From: CAYUMU01 sp964445985
GTDB taxonomy: Bacteria; Planctomycetota; Planctomycetia; Pirellulales; S012-138
Length of the DNA: 64,000 nucleotides
Direction of reading: 5' to 3'
NCBI GenBank assembly: GCA_964445985.1
Contig: CAYUMU010000019.1
Span: forward strand, 15,522-79,521
Positions 19,971 through 28,586 of this stretch are shown one piece after another; the stretch's first letter is position 1; each line of letters opens with the position of its first letter. The translations under genes and the position numbers were made by a program. The notes under the pieces were generated by a model. It searched no databases, was not told the origin of the DNA, and worked only from the letters and a program-made list of their open reading frames with translations.

Positions 19971-20212
19971 CTGGAAACGATGCTCGCGAAGCCAGTCGTT
20001 GAGTAGGGCGATTTATTCGGCTTAGGGTGAGGGCGCTCCTGCGGGCGCGCTTGAGATTGCTTATCCAACTACGCTTTCCAGGCCGCTCATCCCCCGCCCC
20101 CTCTACGGGAAAATACCGGGAAGAGGGATAGGACGGTTTCGCGCCCCCTGCTTTCTCGGCAAGAAATCTGCCCTGGCGAGGCCCGCAAGGGCTGTACGCG
20201 CGGGGCAGAGCG

Positions 20213-20225
20213 ATACAATCTGTAT
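20213..20225. promoter_or_regulatory. Short palindrome upstream of the sufES fusion
   Basis: ATACA-ATC-TGTAT is a perfect 5-bp inverted repeat about 70 bases before the GTG start of the SufE-SufS gene. It could be an operator for an iron-sulfur or redox regulator, or part of a promoter. Position is the only evidence. Confidence 0.2.
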
Positions 20226-20293
20226 AGGGGGGACGAAGAAATTGCCTCCCCACGCCTGATTGTCATTCGATTGCTACGCCATGAAGGATTTCC

Positions 20294-22087
20294 GTGTCCA
20301 GCACCATCGCCATTGATGAGATCTTGGAAGAGTTCGAGTTCCTTGAGGACTGGGAAGAGCAGTGCCGCTACCTGATTGAGTTGGGCGAGTCGCTGCCCGA
20401 CCTCGATCCGGCCGAAAAGATCGAAGAAAATCGGGTCCACGGCTGCATGTCGCGGGTGTGGTTTCTGCCCTCGCTTCAGCAAGAGAATGGGCAGACTCGG
20501 ATTTTCATTCGCGCCAAGAGCGACGCCAAAATTGTCGATGGCCTGATCTGCGTGCTGCTTTCGCTGTGCAACGGTCGCACTCCCCAGGAAATTCTGGCGG
20601 CCGACTACCAAGGCGCCTTCCAAAAGCTGGGGCTTGAAACGCACCTGGTGCCGCAGCGCCGCAACGGCTTGCACTCCATGCTGGGGCGAATCCTCACTAT
20701 CGCCAAGCAGGCCGAGGAGCACCGTCATGCCGGCGCGGCCAACAGCAAGTCGCCCGACATGCTGGCCGACGACGCCATTCACGGCAGCAGGCTGGCGAAA
20801 GGCAAGTCGTCGTCTCCTTTGCCGCTCACCGAAACCGAGGCCGAAAAACGCCGCCATACGCCGCTCGACGCGGCGGCCGTGGCTGCCGATTTTCCCATCT
20901 TGCGCGAAACGCTCCCGTCGGGCGCTCCGATCATTTTTTTGGACACGGCGGCCTCGGCTCAAAAACCCCAGGTAGTCATCGATCGCGAAAAAGAAGTTTA
21001 CGAGCACTACTACGCCAACGCCTATCGCGGCGTGTATCAGTTTGGCGATCGCGTGAGCCGAGGGCTGGAAGAAGCCCGCGAAGCCGTGCAACATTTCATC
21101 GGGGCCGAACACTCCGACGAAATCATCTTCACGGCCGGAACCACCATGAGCATCAACATGGTGGCCGCCGGCTGGGGACGAAAGTTCCTTAAGCCGGGCG
21201 ACGAAATCCTGGTTACGCAGATCGAGCACCACGCCAACCTGGTGCCTTGGCAAGTGGTGGCCCAGCAAACGGGCGCCAAGCTGCGGTTCATCCCGCTGGC
21301 AGAAGACGGCCAGTTGGATCTTTCGCAACTCGACCAGTTGGTGAACGAACGCACGCGGATTGCCGCGATCACCGCCATGAGCAACGTGCTGGGCACGGTG
21401 CCCCACTTGAGCGAGATCCAGCAGAAGGTGAAGTCGGTCGGCGGCCTGCTGCTGGTCGATGCGGCCCAAAGCGTGCCGCATTTGCCCACCCATGTGATCC
21501 GGCAAGGCATCGACTTTCTCGCCTTCTCGGGCCATAAGCTGTACGGCCCCAGCGGCGTGGGCGTGCTTTACGGTCGCCGCGAGTTGCTGAGCGCGATGGA
21601 TCCCTTCATGTTCGGCGGCCACATGGTCTCGCAGGTTTACGCCGAGCGGGCCGAATGGGCGCCGCTGCCTGCCAAGTTTGAAGCGGGCACGCTCCCCATC
21701 GCCCAGGCGATTGCGCTGGGGACCGCGGTGGACTACGTCACCGGCTTGGGCCTGTGCGCCATCCACGAATACGAACAAGGCCTGCTCCGTTACGCCCACC
21801 AGCAATTGGCGAGCGTGCCCGGCCTGAAGATTCTCGGTCCCACGCCGGAACACAAGGGGGCCATTGTGAGTTTCACGCTGGCCGGGGCGGCCGCTCAAGA
21901 CATTGCCCAATTGCTCGACCTGAAAGGGCTGTGCGTGCGGCACGGTCACCACTGCACCATGCCGCTGCACGACTTGCTCCACATCCCCGCCAGCGTGAGG
22001 GCCAGCTTTGGCATCTACAATTCACGCGGCGATGTGGATGCCCTGGTGGAAGGCTTGCAGTTTGTGCGGAAGCAGCTGCGGCTGTAG
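20294..22087 (+). CDS. SufE-SufS fusion: sulfur-acceptor domain plus cysteine desulfurase
   Basis: SufS takes sulfur from cysteine with PLP and SufE accepts the persulfide for Fe-S cluster assembly; here both are in one 597-residue chain. Residues 1-145 are SufE-like, with acceptor Cys51 in ENRVHGCMSRVW. A linker of about 40 residues follows. From about 195 the SufS domain begins (ADFPILRETLPSGAPIIFLD), with PLP lysine K415 in FSGHKLYGPSG and catalytic Cys554 in VRHGHHCTMPLH. All key residues of both activities are present. The start is GTG preceded by AAGGA. No sufB, sufC or sufD lies nearby. Fusion would enforce one-to-one stoichiometry and direct persulfide transfer. Confidence 0.93.
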   Translation: MSSTIAIDEILEEFEFLEDWEEQCRYLIELGESLPDLDPAEKIEENRVHGCMSRVWFLPSLQQENGQTRIFIRAKSDAKIVDGLICVLLSLCNGRTPQEILAADYQGAFQKLGLETHLVPQRRNGLHSMLGRILTIAKQAEEHRHAGAANSKSPDMLADDAIHGSRLAKGKSSSPLPLTETEAEKRRHTPLDAAAVAADFPILRETLPSGAPIIFLDTAASAQKPQVVIDREKEVYEHYYANAYRGVYQFGDRVSRGLEEAREAVQHFIGAEHSDEIIFTAGTTMSINMVAAGWGRKFLKPGDEILVTQIEHHANLVPWQVVAQQTGAKLRFIPLAEDGQLDLSQLDQLVNERTRIAAITAMSNVLGTVPHLSEIQQKVKSVGGLLLVDAAQSVPHLPTHVIRQGIDFLAFSGHKLYGPSGVGVLYGRRELLSAMDPFMFGGHMVSQVYAERAEWAPLPAKFEAGTLPIAQAIALGTAVDYVTGLGLCAIHEYEQGLLRYAHQQLASVPGLKILGPTPEHKGAIVSFTLAGAAAQDIAQLLDLKGLCVRHGHHCTMPLHDLLHIPASVRASFGIYNSRGDVDALVEGLQFVRKQLRL

Positions 22088-22244
22088 GACAGCTTTCGGC
22101 GAGAGCGGACTCATCAGCGGGCAGCCGCGGCGAACCCGCGCCGTCATTCGCTGTTTGACGCGGAAGCGAAACCCGCGGCGAGATTGGCGCTGCCAAGTCG
22201 ATTCTTGGGCGAGGACGCCCCCAGCCACGAGAGCTTTGCTACCG

Positions 22245-23303
22245 TCATGCCGCTTCCGCCTCGATCACGCTCGAGATCGACGGCGTCGGCACAATCCGCG
22301 TCAGTCGCAGGCCGGCCGCCGTGAACAGTTCCGCGAATTCCTCTCGCGTGCGTTCGCGCCCGCCGTGCGTGGCGTGCAGCATTTCCAGGTCCATCAGCTT
22401 GGCCATCGAACGCTCGTTGCCCGGCGTGATCACGCACTCCACCAGCAGCACGCGTCCACCGGGGGCCAGGTGGTCGCGCATGTTCTGTAAGATGCGAATC
22501 GAGTGCTCGTCGTCCCAGTCGTGAATGATATGCTTGGCCAGGTACGCATTTGCCGGCGGCAGCGGGCCGCGGAAGAAATCGACCCCTTGCGTGCCGCACC
22601 GGCTTTGCATGTTGGCGGCCGCGATCCGGGGTATCGCGCCGGCCACCACGTGCGGCAAATCGACCACGGTGCCCCGCAAGTGCGGGTGATCTTGCAGCAA
22701 ACGCAGCAGCAACAGGCCGTGCCCTCCGCCCACATCGGCCAGGTGCTGAATACCGCTGAAGTCGTACGCCTTGCTCACCAGTTCGGCGTTGGCGGCGGTC
22801 ATGCCGGTCATGGCGCCGTTGAAGGCGGCGGCGAATTCTTCATCGGTTTCGCAGTAGTCGAAGAACCCCTGGTTGTGAACATGCTCGAACGCGGACTGGC
22901 CCGTCTGCACGCTGTGCAGAAAATTCCCCCATCCCTGCCAGTGCGGCGGAGCGCCTTGAAACAACGCCACGTCGCGTAGCGATTGCGGATGGTTGCTCCG
23001 CAGCAGTTGCCCCAGGTCGGTCAGCGCGAACCCGCGATCCCAGCGTTCTTCAAAGATGCCCAAGCTCGCCAAGGCGCGCATCAATCGATAAGTGGCTGTT
23101 GGGTGCGCTCCCACTTCCGCGGCCAGGTCGTCGCTGAACTTGGGCCCCGCTTCGAGCGCGTCGGCCAACTTGAGCCGCGCGGCCGCATAAATGGCGGCCG
23201 TGACCCAGTGGCCGGTGATCATGCCCATCAGCAGAGCTGCCGGAGGAGGCCCCAATTCCAAAGGGGCCGATCCGCCCGCGTTCGCATCCGAGTTGCTGGC
23301 CAT
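22245..23303 (-). CDS. SAM-dependent O-methyltransferase (AdoMet_MTase/dimerization family)
   Basis: A 352-residue enzyme of the plant-type/ASMT-like small-molecule O-methyltransferase family. The N-terminal winged-helix dimerisation domain (about 25-115, with HPTATYRLMRALASLGIFEE) is followed by a Rossmann domain with motif I LADVGGGHGLLLL and post-I VVDLPHVV. The catalytic-base region is KHIIHDWDDEHSIRILQN, and GGRVLLVECV follows. The family methylates hydroxyls of phenols, polyketides or carotenoids; the substrate cannot be told. ATG 23303 is chosen because homology starts soon after. It lies 98 bases downstream of argF on the same strand and may be cotranscribed, although no link to arginine synthesis is apparent. 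Confidence 0.88.
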   Translation of the reverse strand: MASNSDANAGGSAPLELGPPPAALLMGMITGHWVTAAIYAAARLKLADALEAGPKFSDDLAAEVGAHPTATYRLMRALASLGIFEERWDRGFALTDLGQLLRSNHPQSLRDVALFQGAPPHWQGWGNFLHSVQTGQSAFEHVHNQGFFDYCETDEEFAAAFNGAMTGMTAANAELVSKAYDFSGIQHLADVGGGHGLLLLRLLQDHPHLRGTVVDLPHVVAGAIPRIAAANMQSRCGTQGVDFFRGPLPPANAYLAKHIIHDWDDEHSIRILQNMRDHLAPGGRVLLVECVITPGNERSMAKLMDLEMLHATHGGRERTREEFAELFTAAGLRLTRIVPTPSISSVIEAEAA

Positions 23304-23401
23304 GGTTAATCCGTTCGACTTGGGTGTTGGATGTTGTCGATGGTTGCACGGCGAAGTTTCCTGGCCCAGCCGGGGGGGCCTATCCGAACGGCGTTTGGCC
23401 G

Positions 23402-24319
23402 TTACCCCTGCGACGCCAGCAACCACACCAGAATTCCCTTTTGGGCATGCATGCGATTGGCCGCCTGTTGAATGACCACGCTTTGGCCGCCGTCCATCAC
23501 GCCGTCGGTCACTTCCAACCCCCGCCGGGCTGGCAAGTCGTGCATAAAGAACGCGTCTTTGGGAGCCAGCGCCATCAGGGCCTCGTTCACTTGGAAGCCG
23601 GCGAACGCCTTCATCCGCCGCTCGTTCTCTTCTTCCTGGCCCATGCTCGTCCAAACGTCGGTGTAGATAAAATTGGCTTCGCGCACAGCCGCACGCGGGT
23701 CGTTGGTCATGGTGAGCTCAAGGTCGGGCACCTCGGTCTTGAGCAGGTCCAAATACTCTTGCTCGAACTGAAAACCCTCGGGGGCCGCCAGTACGAACTT
23801 GATGCCCAACCGACCGCAGCCGTAGGCCAGGCTCCGGGCCACATTGTTGCCGTCGCCCACAAAGGTAAGCGTGAGCCCCCGCGGCGTGCCGACCAGTTCG
23901 CGAATGGTGTACAGATCGGCCATGGCCTGGCAGGGATGGGCGTAATCGGTCAGACCGTTGATCACCGAGCAGCGGCAATACTGGGCCAGTTCCACCACGT
24001 CGGCGTGACGTTTGGCCCGCACCACGATGGCGTCCACGTACTCGCTGAGCACCCGGCCAAAATCGGCCACGGTTTCGCGCGACCCCCAGCCCACGTCTTT
24101 GCCCAAGAACAAACTGCTGCCGCCCAGGTGCGCCATGCCGGCTTCAAAACTCACGCGGGTGCGGAGCGAAGGGTGCTGAAACAGCAGGGCCGCCGTCCGA
24201 CCCGGCAGCAGCGGTTCGCGCAGGCCGGCCAGATACTTGGTCTTGATGTCTTCCGTAATCGAGAAGATGCGATCAATTTCCGAAGTGGTCAAATCGGACA
24301 ATGTCAATAAATGTCGCAT
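23402..24319 (-). CDS. argF: Ornithine carbamoyltransferase-family protein
   Basis: OTCase transfers the carbamoyl group to ornithine to make citrulline. The 305-residue chain has the carbamoyl-phosphate site SLRTR (51-55, usual STRTR), GKDVGWGSRE, the HPCQ motif (128-131) and the ornithine-side DVWTSMGQEE (221-230). The usual HCLP motif reads HDLP (260-263), so the normally conserved active-site cysteine is Asp261. The enzyme may still be a normal OTCase or may use a modified substrate such as N-acetyl- or succinyl-ornithine. It is the third gene of an argB-argD-argF run on the minus strand, which supports a role in arginine synthesis. Confidence 0.92.
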   Translation of the reverse strand: MRHLLTLSDLTTSEIDRIFSITEDIKTKYLAGLREPLLPGRTAALLFQHPSLRTRVSFEAGMAHLGGSSLFLGKDVGWGSRETVADFGRVLSEYVDAIVVRAKRHADVVELAQYCRCSVINGLTDYAHPCQAMADLYTIRELVGTPRGLTLTFVGDGNNVARSLAYGCGRLGIKFVLAAPEGFQFEQEYLDLLKTEVPDLELTMTNDPRAAVREANFIYTDVWTSMGQEEENERRMKAFAGFQVNEALMALAPKDAFFMHDLPARRGLEVTDGVMDGGQSVVIQQAANRMHAQKGILVWLLASQG

Positions 24320-24450
24320 GGCGGCAGGTCTGGCAAGAGTGCTGCAAAATAGAAAGAACTCGCCCCACGCCGCAAGAAAACGACGCCGGGTCCGTTCACA
24401 GGCTCCGCGCCAGAACCGCCACAAGCGGCCGTTCCGGCGGGCGGCGGCTA

Positions 24451-25683
24451 TCAACCGTCGGACGAACGGGGCGTCATTTGCTGCGTGAGAACTTCCGCCA
24501 GAATATCGCAGCCTTCGTGAACCTGGTCTTCGCTCAGGTTCATGGCCGGCAGCAGGCGAATCACGTTGCCATGCGTGCAGTTGATGAGCAGGCCCCGCTC
24601 CAGGCAGGCTTGCACGGCAGGGGCGCCTTCCACCGACAGTTCCACGCCGATCATCACGCCTTGCGCGCGGATGTCTTGAATCAACTCGCATTCCTCGCGG
24701 AGCGACTCAAATCGGGCCCGGAACAACTCGCCCACCGCCGCGGCGTTTTCGAGCAACCCCTCCTGCTCAATGGTTTCAATCGTGGCAATCCCAGCCCGGG
24801 CCGCCAGCGGGTTGCCGCCAAATGTCGAGGCATGCATGCCAGGCCGCAGGCTGGGAGCAATTTCCGCCGTGGTCAGCATCGCTCCGCCCGCCACGCCGCC
24901 GCATACGGCCTTGGCCAGGGTCATAATGTCGGGCGTGACCCCAAAATGCTGATAACCAAACCACTGGCCGGTGCGGCCGCAGCCGGTTTGCACTTCGTCG
25001 AAAATCAGCAGCAGGTTGTGCTTGTTGGCCAGCTCGCGCAACCCTTGCAGGAAGCCCGGCGGCGGAATCCGCACGCCCCCTTCGCCCTGGATCGGCTCGA
25101 CCATGATCGCGCAGGTTTCGTCGTCGATCAGATCGGCCACGGCTTCCAGGTTGCCAAACGGGGCATACACAAATCCCGCGACCATCGGCCCCAGGCCGGC
25201 GTGGTACTTGGGCTGCGCCGTGGCCGTGACCGTGGCCATGGTGCGACCGTGAAAGCCGCCTTCGAAGGTGATGATCTTGTACTTTTGCGGCGGCGTGTGC
25301 AGTCGGGCCAACTTGATGGCCGCCTCGTTGGCCTCCGCCCCCGAGTTGCAAAAGAATGCCTGGCCGCCAAAGCTGCGTTCCGAAAGCATCTGCGCCCAGA
25401 GCCCTTGCGACTCGATGTACCACGTGTTGGGCACGTGAATCAGCCGCGCCACCTGCTCCTGCATGGCCGCGACAACGCGGGGCGGACAATGCCCCAGCAT
25501 GTTGCAACCCCAACCGGGAAACAGATCCAAATACCGGCGCCCTTCCGCGTCCCACACATAGGAGCCTTCGCCGCGAACCAGGCAAACCGGATAGCGCGTG
25601 TAATTAGGCACGACATAGCGCTGGAACAGATCCCGCGTTTCCGCTGAGGAAAGATCAGACCGGTGGATCGATGTCGCACTCAT
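24451..25683 (-). CDS. argD: Acetylornithine aminotransferase
   Basis: A class-III PLP aminotransferase that converts N-acetylglutamate semialdehyde to acetylornithine. The 410-residue chain shows YVWDAEGRRYLDLFPGWGCN, FFCNSGAEANEAAIKLAR, FEGGFHGRT, VEPIQGEGGV, LLIFDEVQTGCGRTG and the PLP lysine K258 in MTLAKAVCGGV; all are class-III signatures. ATG 25683 (MSATSIHRSDLSS) fits the family start better than an upstream in-frame ATG at 25764. It lies between argB and argF on the same strand with gaps of about 190 and 131 bases, forming an arginine operon. Confidence 0.95.
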   Translation of the reverse strand: MSATSIHRSDLSSAETRDLFQRYVVPNYTRYPVCLVRGEGSYVWDAEGRRYLDLFPGWGCNMLGHCPPRVVAAMQEQVARLIHVPNTWYIESQGLWAQMLSERSFGGQAFFCNSGAEANEAAIKLARLHTPPQKYKIITFEGGFHGRTMATVTATAQPKYHAGLGPMVAGFVYAPFGNLEAVADLIDDETCAIMVEPIQGEGGVRIPPPGFLQGLRELANKHNLLLIFDEVQTGCGRTGQWFGYQHFGVTPDIMTLAKAVCGGVAGGAMLTTAEIAPSLRPGMHASTFGGNPLAARAGIATIETIEQEGLLENAAAVGELFRARFESLREECELIQDIRAQGVMIGVELSVEGAPAVQACLERGLLINCTHGNVIRLLPAMNLSEDQVHEGCDILAEVLTQQMTPRSSDG

Positions 25684-25872
25684 GAGCTTGGTTCCTGGGG
25701 ACGGCCGCCGCCAACCAACCGCTACCGAAGGAGCCGTGGCCGCGGTGACCTGATAATCAACCATTCAGTTTCGTGCTAGAGCTTAACCAACACCAGGCCA
25801 GCTAGCGCGATCTTCCGCTATTAGGTGAAAAAGGACTAGACAAGCCTGAGCCCTGCTAAGGTTCACCCTTTT

Positions 25873-26769
25873 TTATTCACCACCTCGGGCAATCTCCGTC
25901 CCTACCCCGCTGCTCGTGTAGATTTCGAGCAGCAGCGAGTGCCGCAATCGTCCGTCCACAATATGCACCTTATGCACGCCCCGGTCGAGCGTTTCCAGGC
26001 AGGCCTGAACCTTGGGGATCATGCCCGACTCAATCGCCCCGCTGGCAATCAGCTCTTTCGCTTCGCTGGCCGTGAGCGAGTTGATCAGCGAGGCCGGATC
26101 GTTCTTGTCGCGGCGAACGCCGTTCACGTCGCTCAGGTAAATCAGTTTCTCGGCCCCCACGGCCTGGGCCACCGCCGTGGCCGCCGTGTCGGCGTTCACG
26201 TTCAGCTTTTCGCCGGCGGCGTCAATGCTCATCGAAGGAATCACCGGCACAATGCCCGCGTAGCACAGGTTGTCGATCGTGGTGCGGTCCACGCGGGTCA
26301 CGTTCCCCACGTAGCCCAGGTCGATGGGCTGGCCGTCGGCATCCAGCAGGGTGAGTTTCTCGCCGGTGAGCACGTTGGTGGTCTTGAAGTTCAGCGGCGC
26401 CGCCCGGCCCCCCAGCCGCTCGATCGAGTCGGCCAGGTGATTGTTGGTTTCGTAAGCCAGCACTTCTTCCACGATGTCGCGCGTGGCTTTGTCGGTGTAG
26501 CGGCGACCCTGAATGAACCGCGGCGCCAGGCCGGCCTCTTCCATGCGTTTGCTAATCGCGGCGCCGCCGCCGTGGACCACCACCGGCCGCATGCCGACCG
26601 TTTCCATGAACACAATGTCCAGGAGCAGATGCCGCAGCGCATGTTCGTCGTTCATCACACTGCCGCCAATCTTCACGACCGTAATTTTGTCGCGAAACTT
26701 GCGGATCCAGTGCAACGCTTCGATCAGCGTATCGGCCTTGCGGATCGCTTCTTCCAAAGTAGTGGCCAC
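25873..26769 (-). CDS. argB: N-acetylglutamate kinase
   Basis: ArgB phosphorylates N-acetylglutamate and is often the arginine-feedback-controlled step. The 298-residue chain has the amino-acid-kinase motifs VVKIGGSVMND, PVVVHGGGAAIS, the NVNADTAATAVAQA substrate segment and GAIESGMIPKV, which is the C-terminal NAGK signature. The frame is open upstream to an ATG at 26901, but that 44-residue extension is not family-like. The GTG at 26769 is taken as start; a purine-rich GGGAG abuts it rather than being well spaced, so the exact start is uncertain. First gene of the argB-argD-argF run. Confidence 0.94.
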   Translation of the reverse strand: MATTLEEAIRKADTLIEALHWIRKFRDKITVVKIGGSVMNDEHALRHLLLDIVFMETVGMRPVVVHGGGAAISKRMEEAGLAPRFIQGRRYTDKATRDIVEEVLAYETNNHLADSIERLGGRAAPLNFKTTNVLTGEKLTLLDADGQPIDLGYVGNVTRVDRTTIDNLCYAGIVPVIPSMSIDAAGEKLNVNADTAATAVAQAVGAEKLIYLSDVNGVRRDKNDPASLINSLTASEAKELIASGAIESGMIPKVQACLETLDRGVHKVHIVDGRLRHSLLLEIYTSSGVGTEIARGGE

Positions 26770-27230
26770 TCCCAGGACTAAAGATCGGTGGTCGGCAGAA
26801 TGACGCTGCAAACAGGGTCGGGCACGAAACCAGACCCCCCGTTGCTTACAGCCGGTGGCTCGCGCCGAGCGAAAGACGCCAGGCCGCGGCGAACCCGGCA
26901 TAGAAACGCGTCATTTTAAGCCCCCGGCGGGGGGCGTCAACGACCGCCGGCTACCAGCCCCGCAATTTTAGGGGGGGGAATTGGAAGAGCCCGCCAGAAC
27001 CCAAGAGTAAGTGAAAAATAAAAAAAGGCGCCGGCCGGCCGAGTCGACACATCAAAAACATTGAAAAAAACGCATTTTTCGCCGGTCAGAAACCCCTTCC
27101 CCAAATTACGGAGCCGTTAACCCATGGGGCGCCTTTCACATCGAGAAGCAGAACGACGGACTGGCCAGCAGCCAACCTGGCGAATTGCAAGAGACGCCCG
27201 CCATCCAAGGCCAACGCCAGAGGTAGTCCA
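26770..27230. other. Intergenic stretch without a supported gene
   Basis: This 461-base stretch contains G- and C-runs and A-rich patches, but no frame that looks coding and no clear hairpin with T-tract. The promoter of the arg operon should lie at its left end. Confidence 0.5.
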
Positions 27231-28211
27231 TCACGGCGACGACTTCACTTGTTGCTCCAGCAGATCGAACAGCTTTTGCACCGTGGCAATCATCGTTTCC
27301 ACTTCCAGCTTCTCGTCAGGGCTATTCCAAAAAACCTGGAACGAGTACCAGTTGCCGTTCTTGTGACGCAGCAGCCAGTTGCCCGCCAATAGCTGATCTT
27401 CCGACCCGCCTTTAAAGCCCACGAACGGCCAGGTCTCGCGGTTTATCTTCAGCTTGGCATCGAGCGTCAGCACCTCGCGGAGCGGAGCCGCCGGCTTGCC
27501 CGGCTCGGTATTGAGCCGAATCCAATTCAGGGCGCGGGCCATGTCTTCCGTGGTCGCAAACCATTCGGCCACTTCATAGGCGCCGGTATCGAAATCCAGC
27601 TTTTCGTAGTCATGCAGGCCCGCGATTTCCGTCGCCAGAAACTTTCGCCGGCCGGCCTCGTCGAGCTTGGCATATTCCGCTTCACGCCCGGCGGCCGCCT
27701 TATCGCGGATCATGGTCATTTCGCGGGTGAACAAGAATGGGCGGTTCCACTGCGGCTGCGTGTGGCCCATCGCCGCCTGCTGTTGCTCCACGTTCTCGCG
27801 GCCGAGCAAATGCAACAGGTGGTCGGTGGCCGTGTTGTCGCTGATCGAAATCATCTTGATGGCCAGCGTGTTCAACGTCACCGGCGAGCCCAGCGGCCAA
27901 TCGGCCAATTCGCTGCTCGGCGGACCAACAAAATCGGCCTGCAGCCGCATGGTGTTGTCGATCCACCGCCGATGGTCGTTCACTTCGTCGATCAACTCGC
28001 CCAGGATGAACAGTTTGAAGCTCGAACCAATCGCGAACCGCTCGCTTGCATTCACGGCGAACAAGGGCTGGGGGCCATCGGCGCTCAGTTGGGCGAACAG
28101 CACCGCCTGCTTGCCAGGCAACGCCTTCAGTTCCTGCTTAAGCGCCGCTTCCACATCGGCACGACCCTCGCTCATAGTCAACGCGGCAATCAATATCAGG
28201 CTGGGGCTCAT
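27231..28211 (-). CDS. Exported class A beta-lactamase-like serine hydrolase
   Basis: A 326-residue protein with an N-terminal signal peptide (MSPSLILIAALTMSEGRA). It has the penicillin-binding motifs of serine beta-lactamases: SSFK (nucleophile S63, K66), SDN (S124-D125-N126 in SISDNTATDHLL) and KGGS (267-270, in place of KTG). The omega-loop Glu (E-x-x-L-N) expected for a true class A enzyme is not recognisable, and the middle of the protein is unusually long. It may be a periplasmic amidase or transpeptidase relative rather than a resistance enzyme. A ribosome-binding GGGAG five bases before ATG 28211 decides the start against ATG 28232. It stands alone. Confidence 0.8.
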   Translation of the reverse strand: MSPSLILIAALTMSEGRADVEAALKQELKALPGKQAVLFAQLSADGPQPLFAVNASERFAIGSSFKLFILGELIDEVNDHRRWIDNTMRLQADFVGPPSSELADWPLGSPVTLNTLAIKMISISDNTATDHLLHLLGRENVEQQQAAMGHTQPQWNRPFLFTREMTMIRDKAAAGREAEYAKLDEAGRRKFLATEIAGLHDYEKLDFDTGAYEVAEWFATTEDMARALNWIRLNTEPGKPAAPLREVLTLDAKLKINRETWPFVGFKGGSEDQLLAGNWLLRHKNGNWYSFQVFWNSPDEKLEVETMIATVQKLFDLLEQQVKSSP

Positions 28212-28586
28212 CACAACTCCCAATAGGGACATCGGTTACGGGGGGAACGCGGCAGCTCGCGCGCAGCAAGCCTTCCGACTATAGACTAGGTTATCTTTGT
28301 GGTTGGGCCGTCTCGGCCAAGAGTGCCTGTGGGGCCGATCCAAGGCTCAGCGGCCCATTGAACCGGCGACGCGGATTCACAGTCGAGGAAACCGTGCCAC
28401 CAGAGATGAATCCAAATGCCAATTGTTTGACCCCAGGGGGCAATCCGTTTATCTATAAGGCATAATCCATACATCTCTCCCCACACGTTCCACCACCCAA
28501 ACCTCCACTCCCCCCCCAATCAATTACCGCGGCCAGAGTTCCAATTCCCTCTGCCCGCTCCCCCCGTACCTTGCCGAGTACTCGCC
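28212..28586. promoter_or_regulatory. Divergent upstream region
   Basis: These 375 bases separate the head-to-head beta-lactamase-like and PQQ-propeller genes, and presumably hold both promoters. No specific site is recognised. Confidence 0.4.

Noticed and set aside
20087..21982. A 631-codon minus-strand frame across the SufE-SufS gene
   Set aside because: Antisense shadow of a gene with all catalytic motifs on the other strand.
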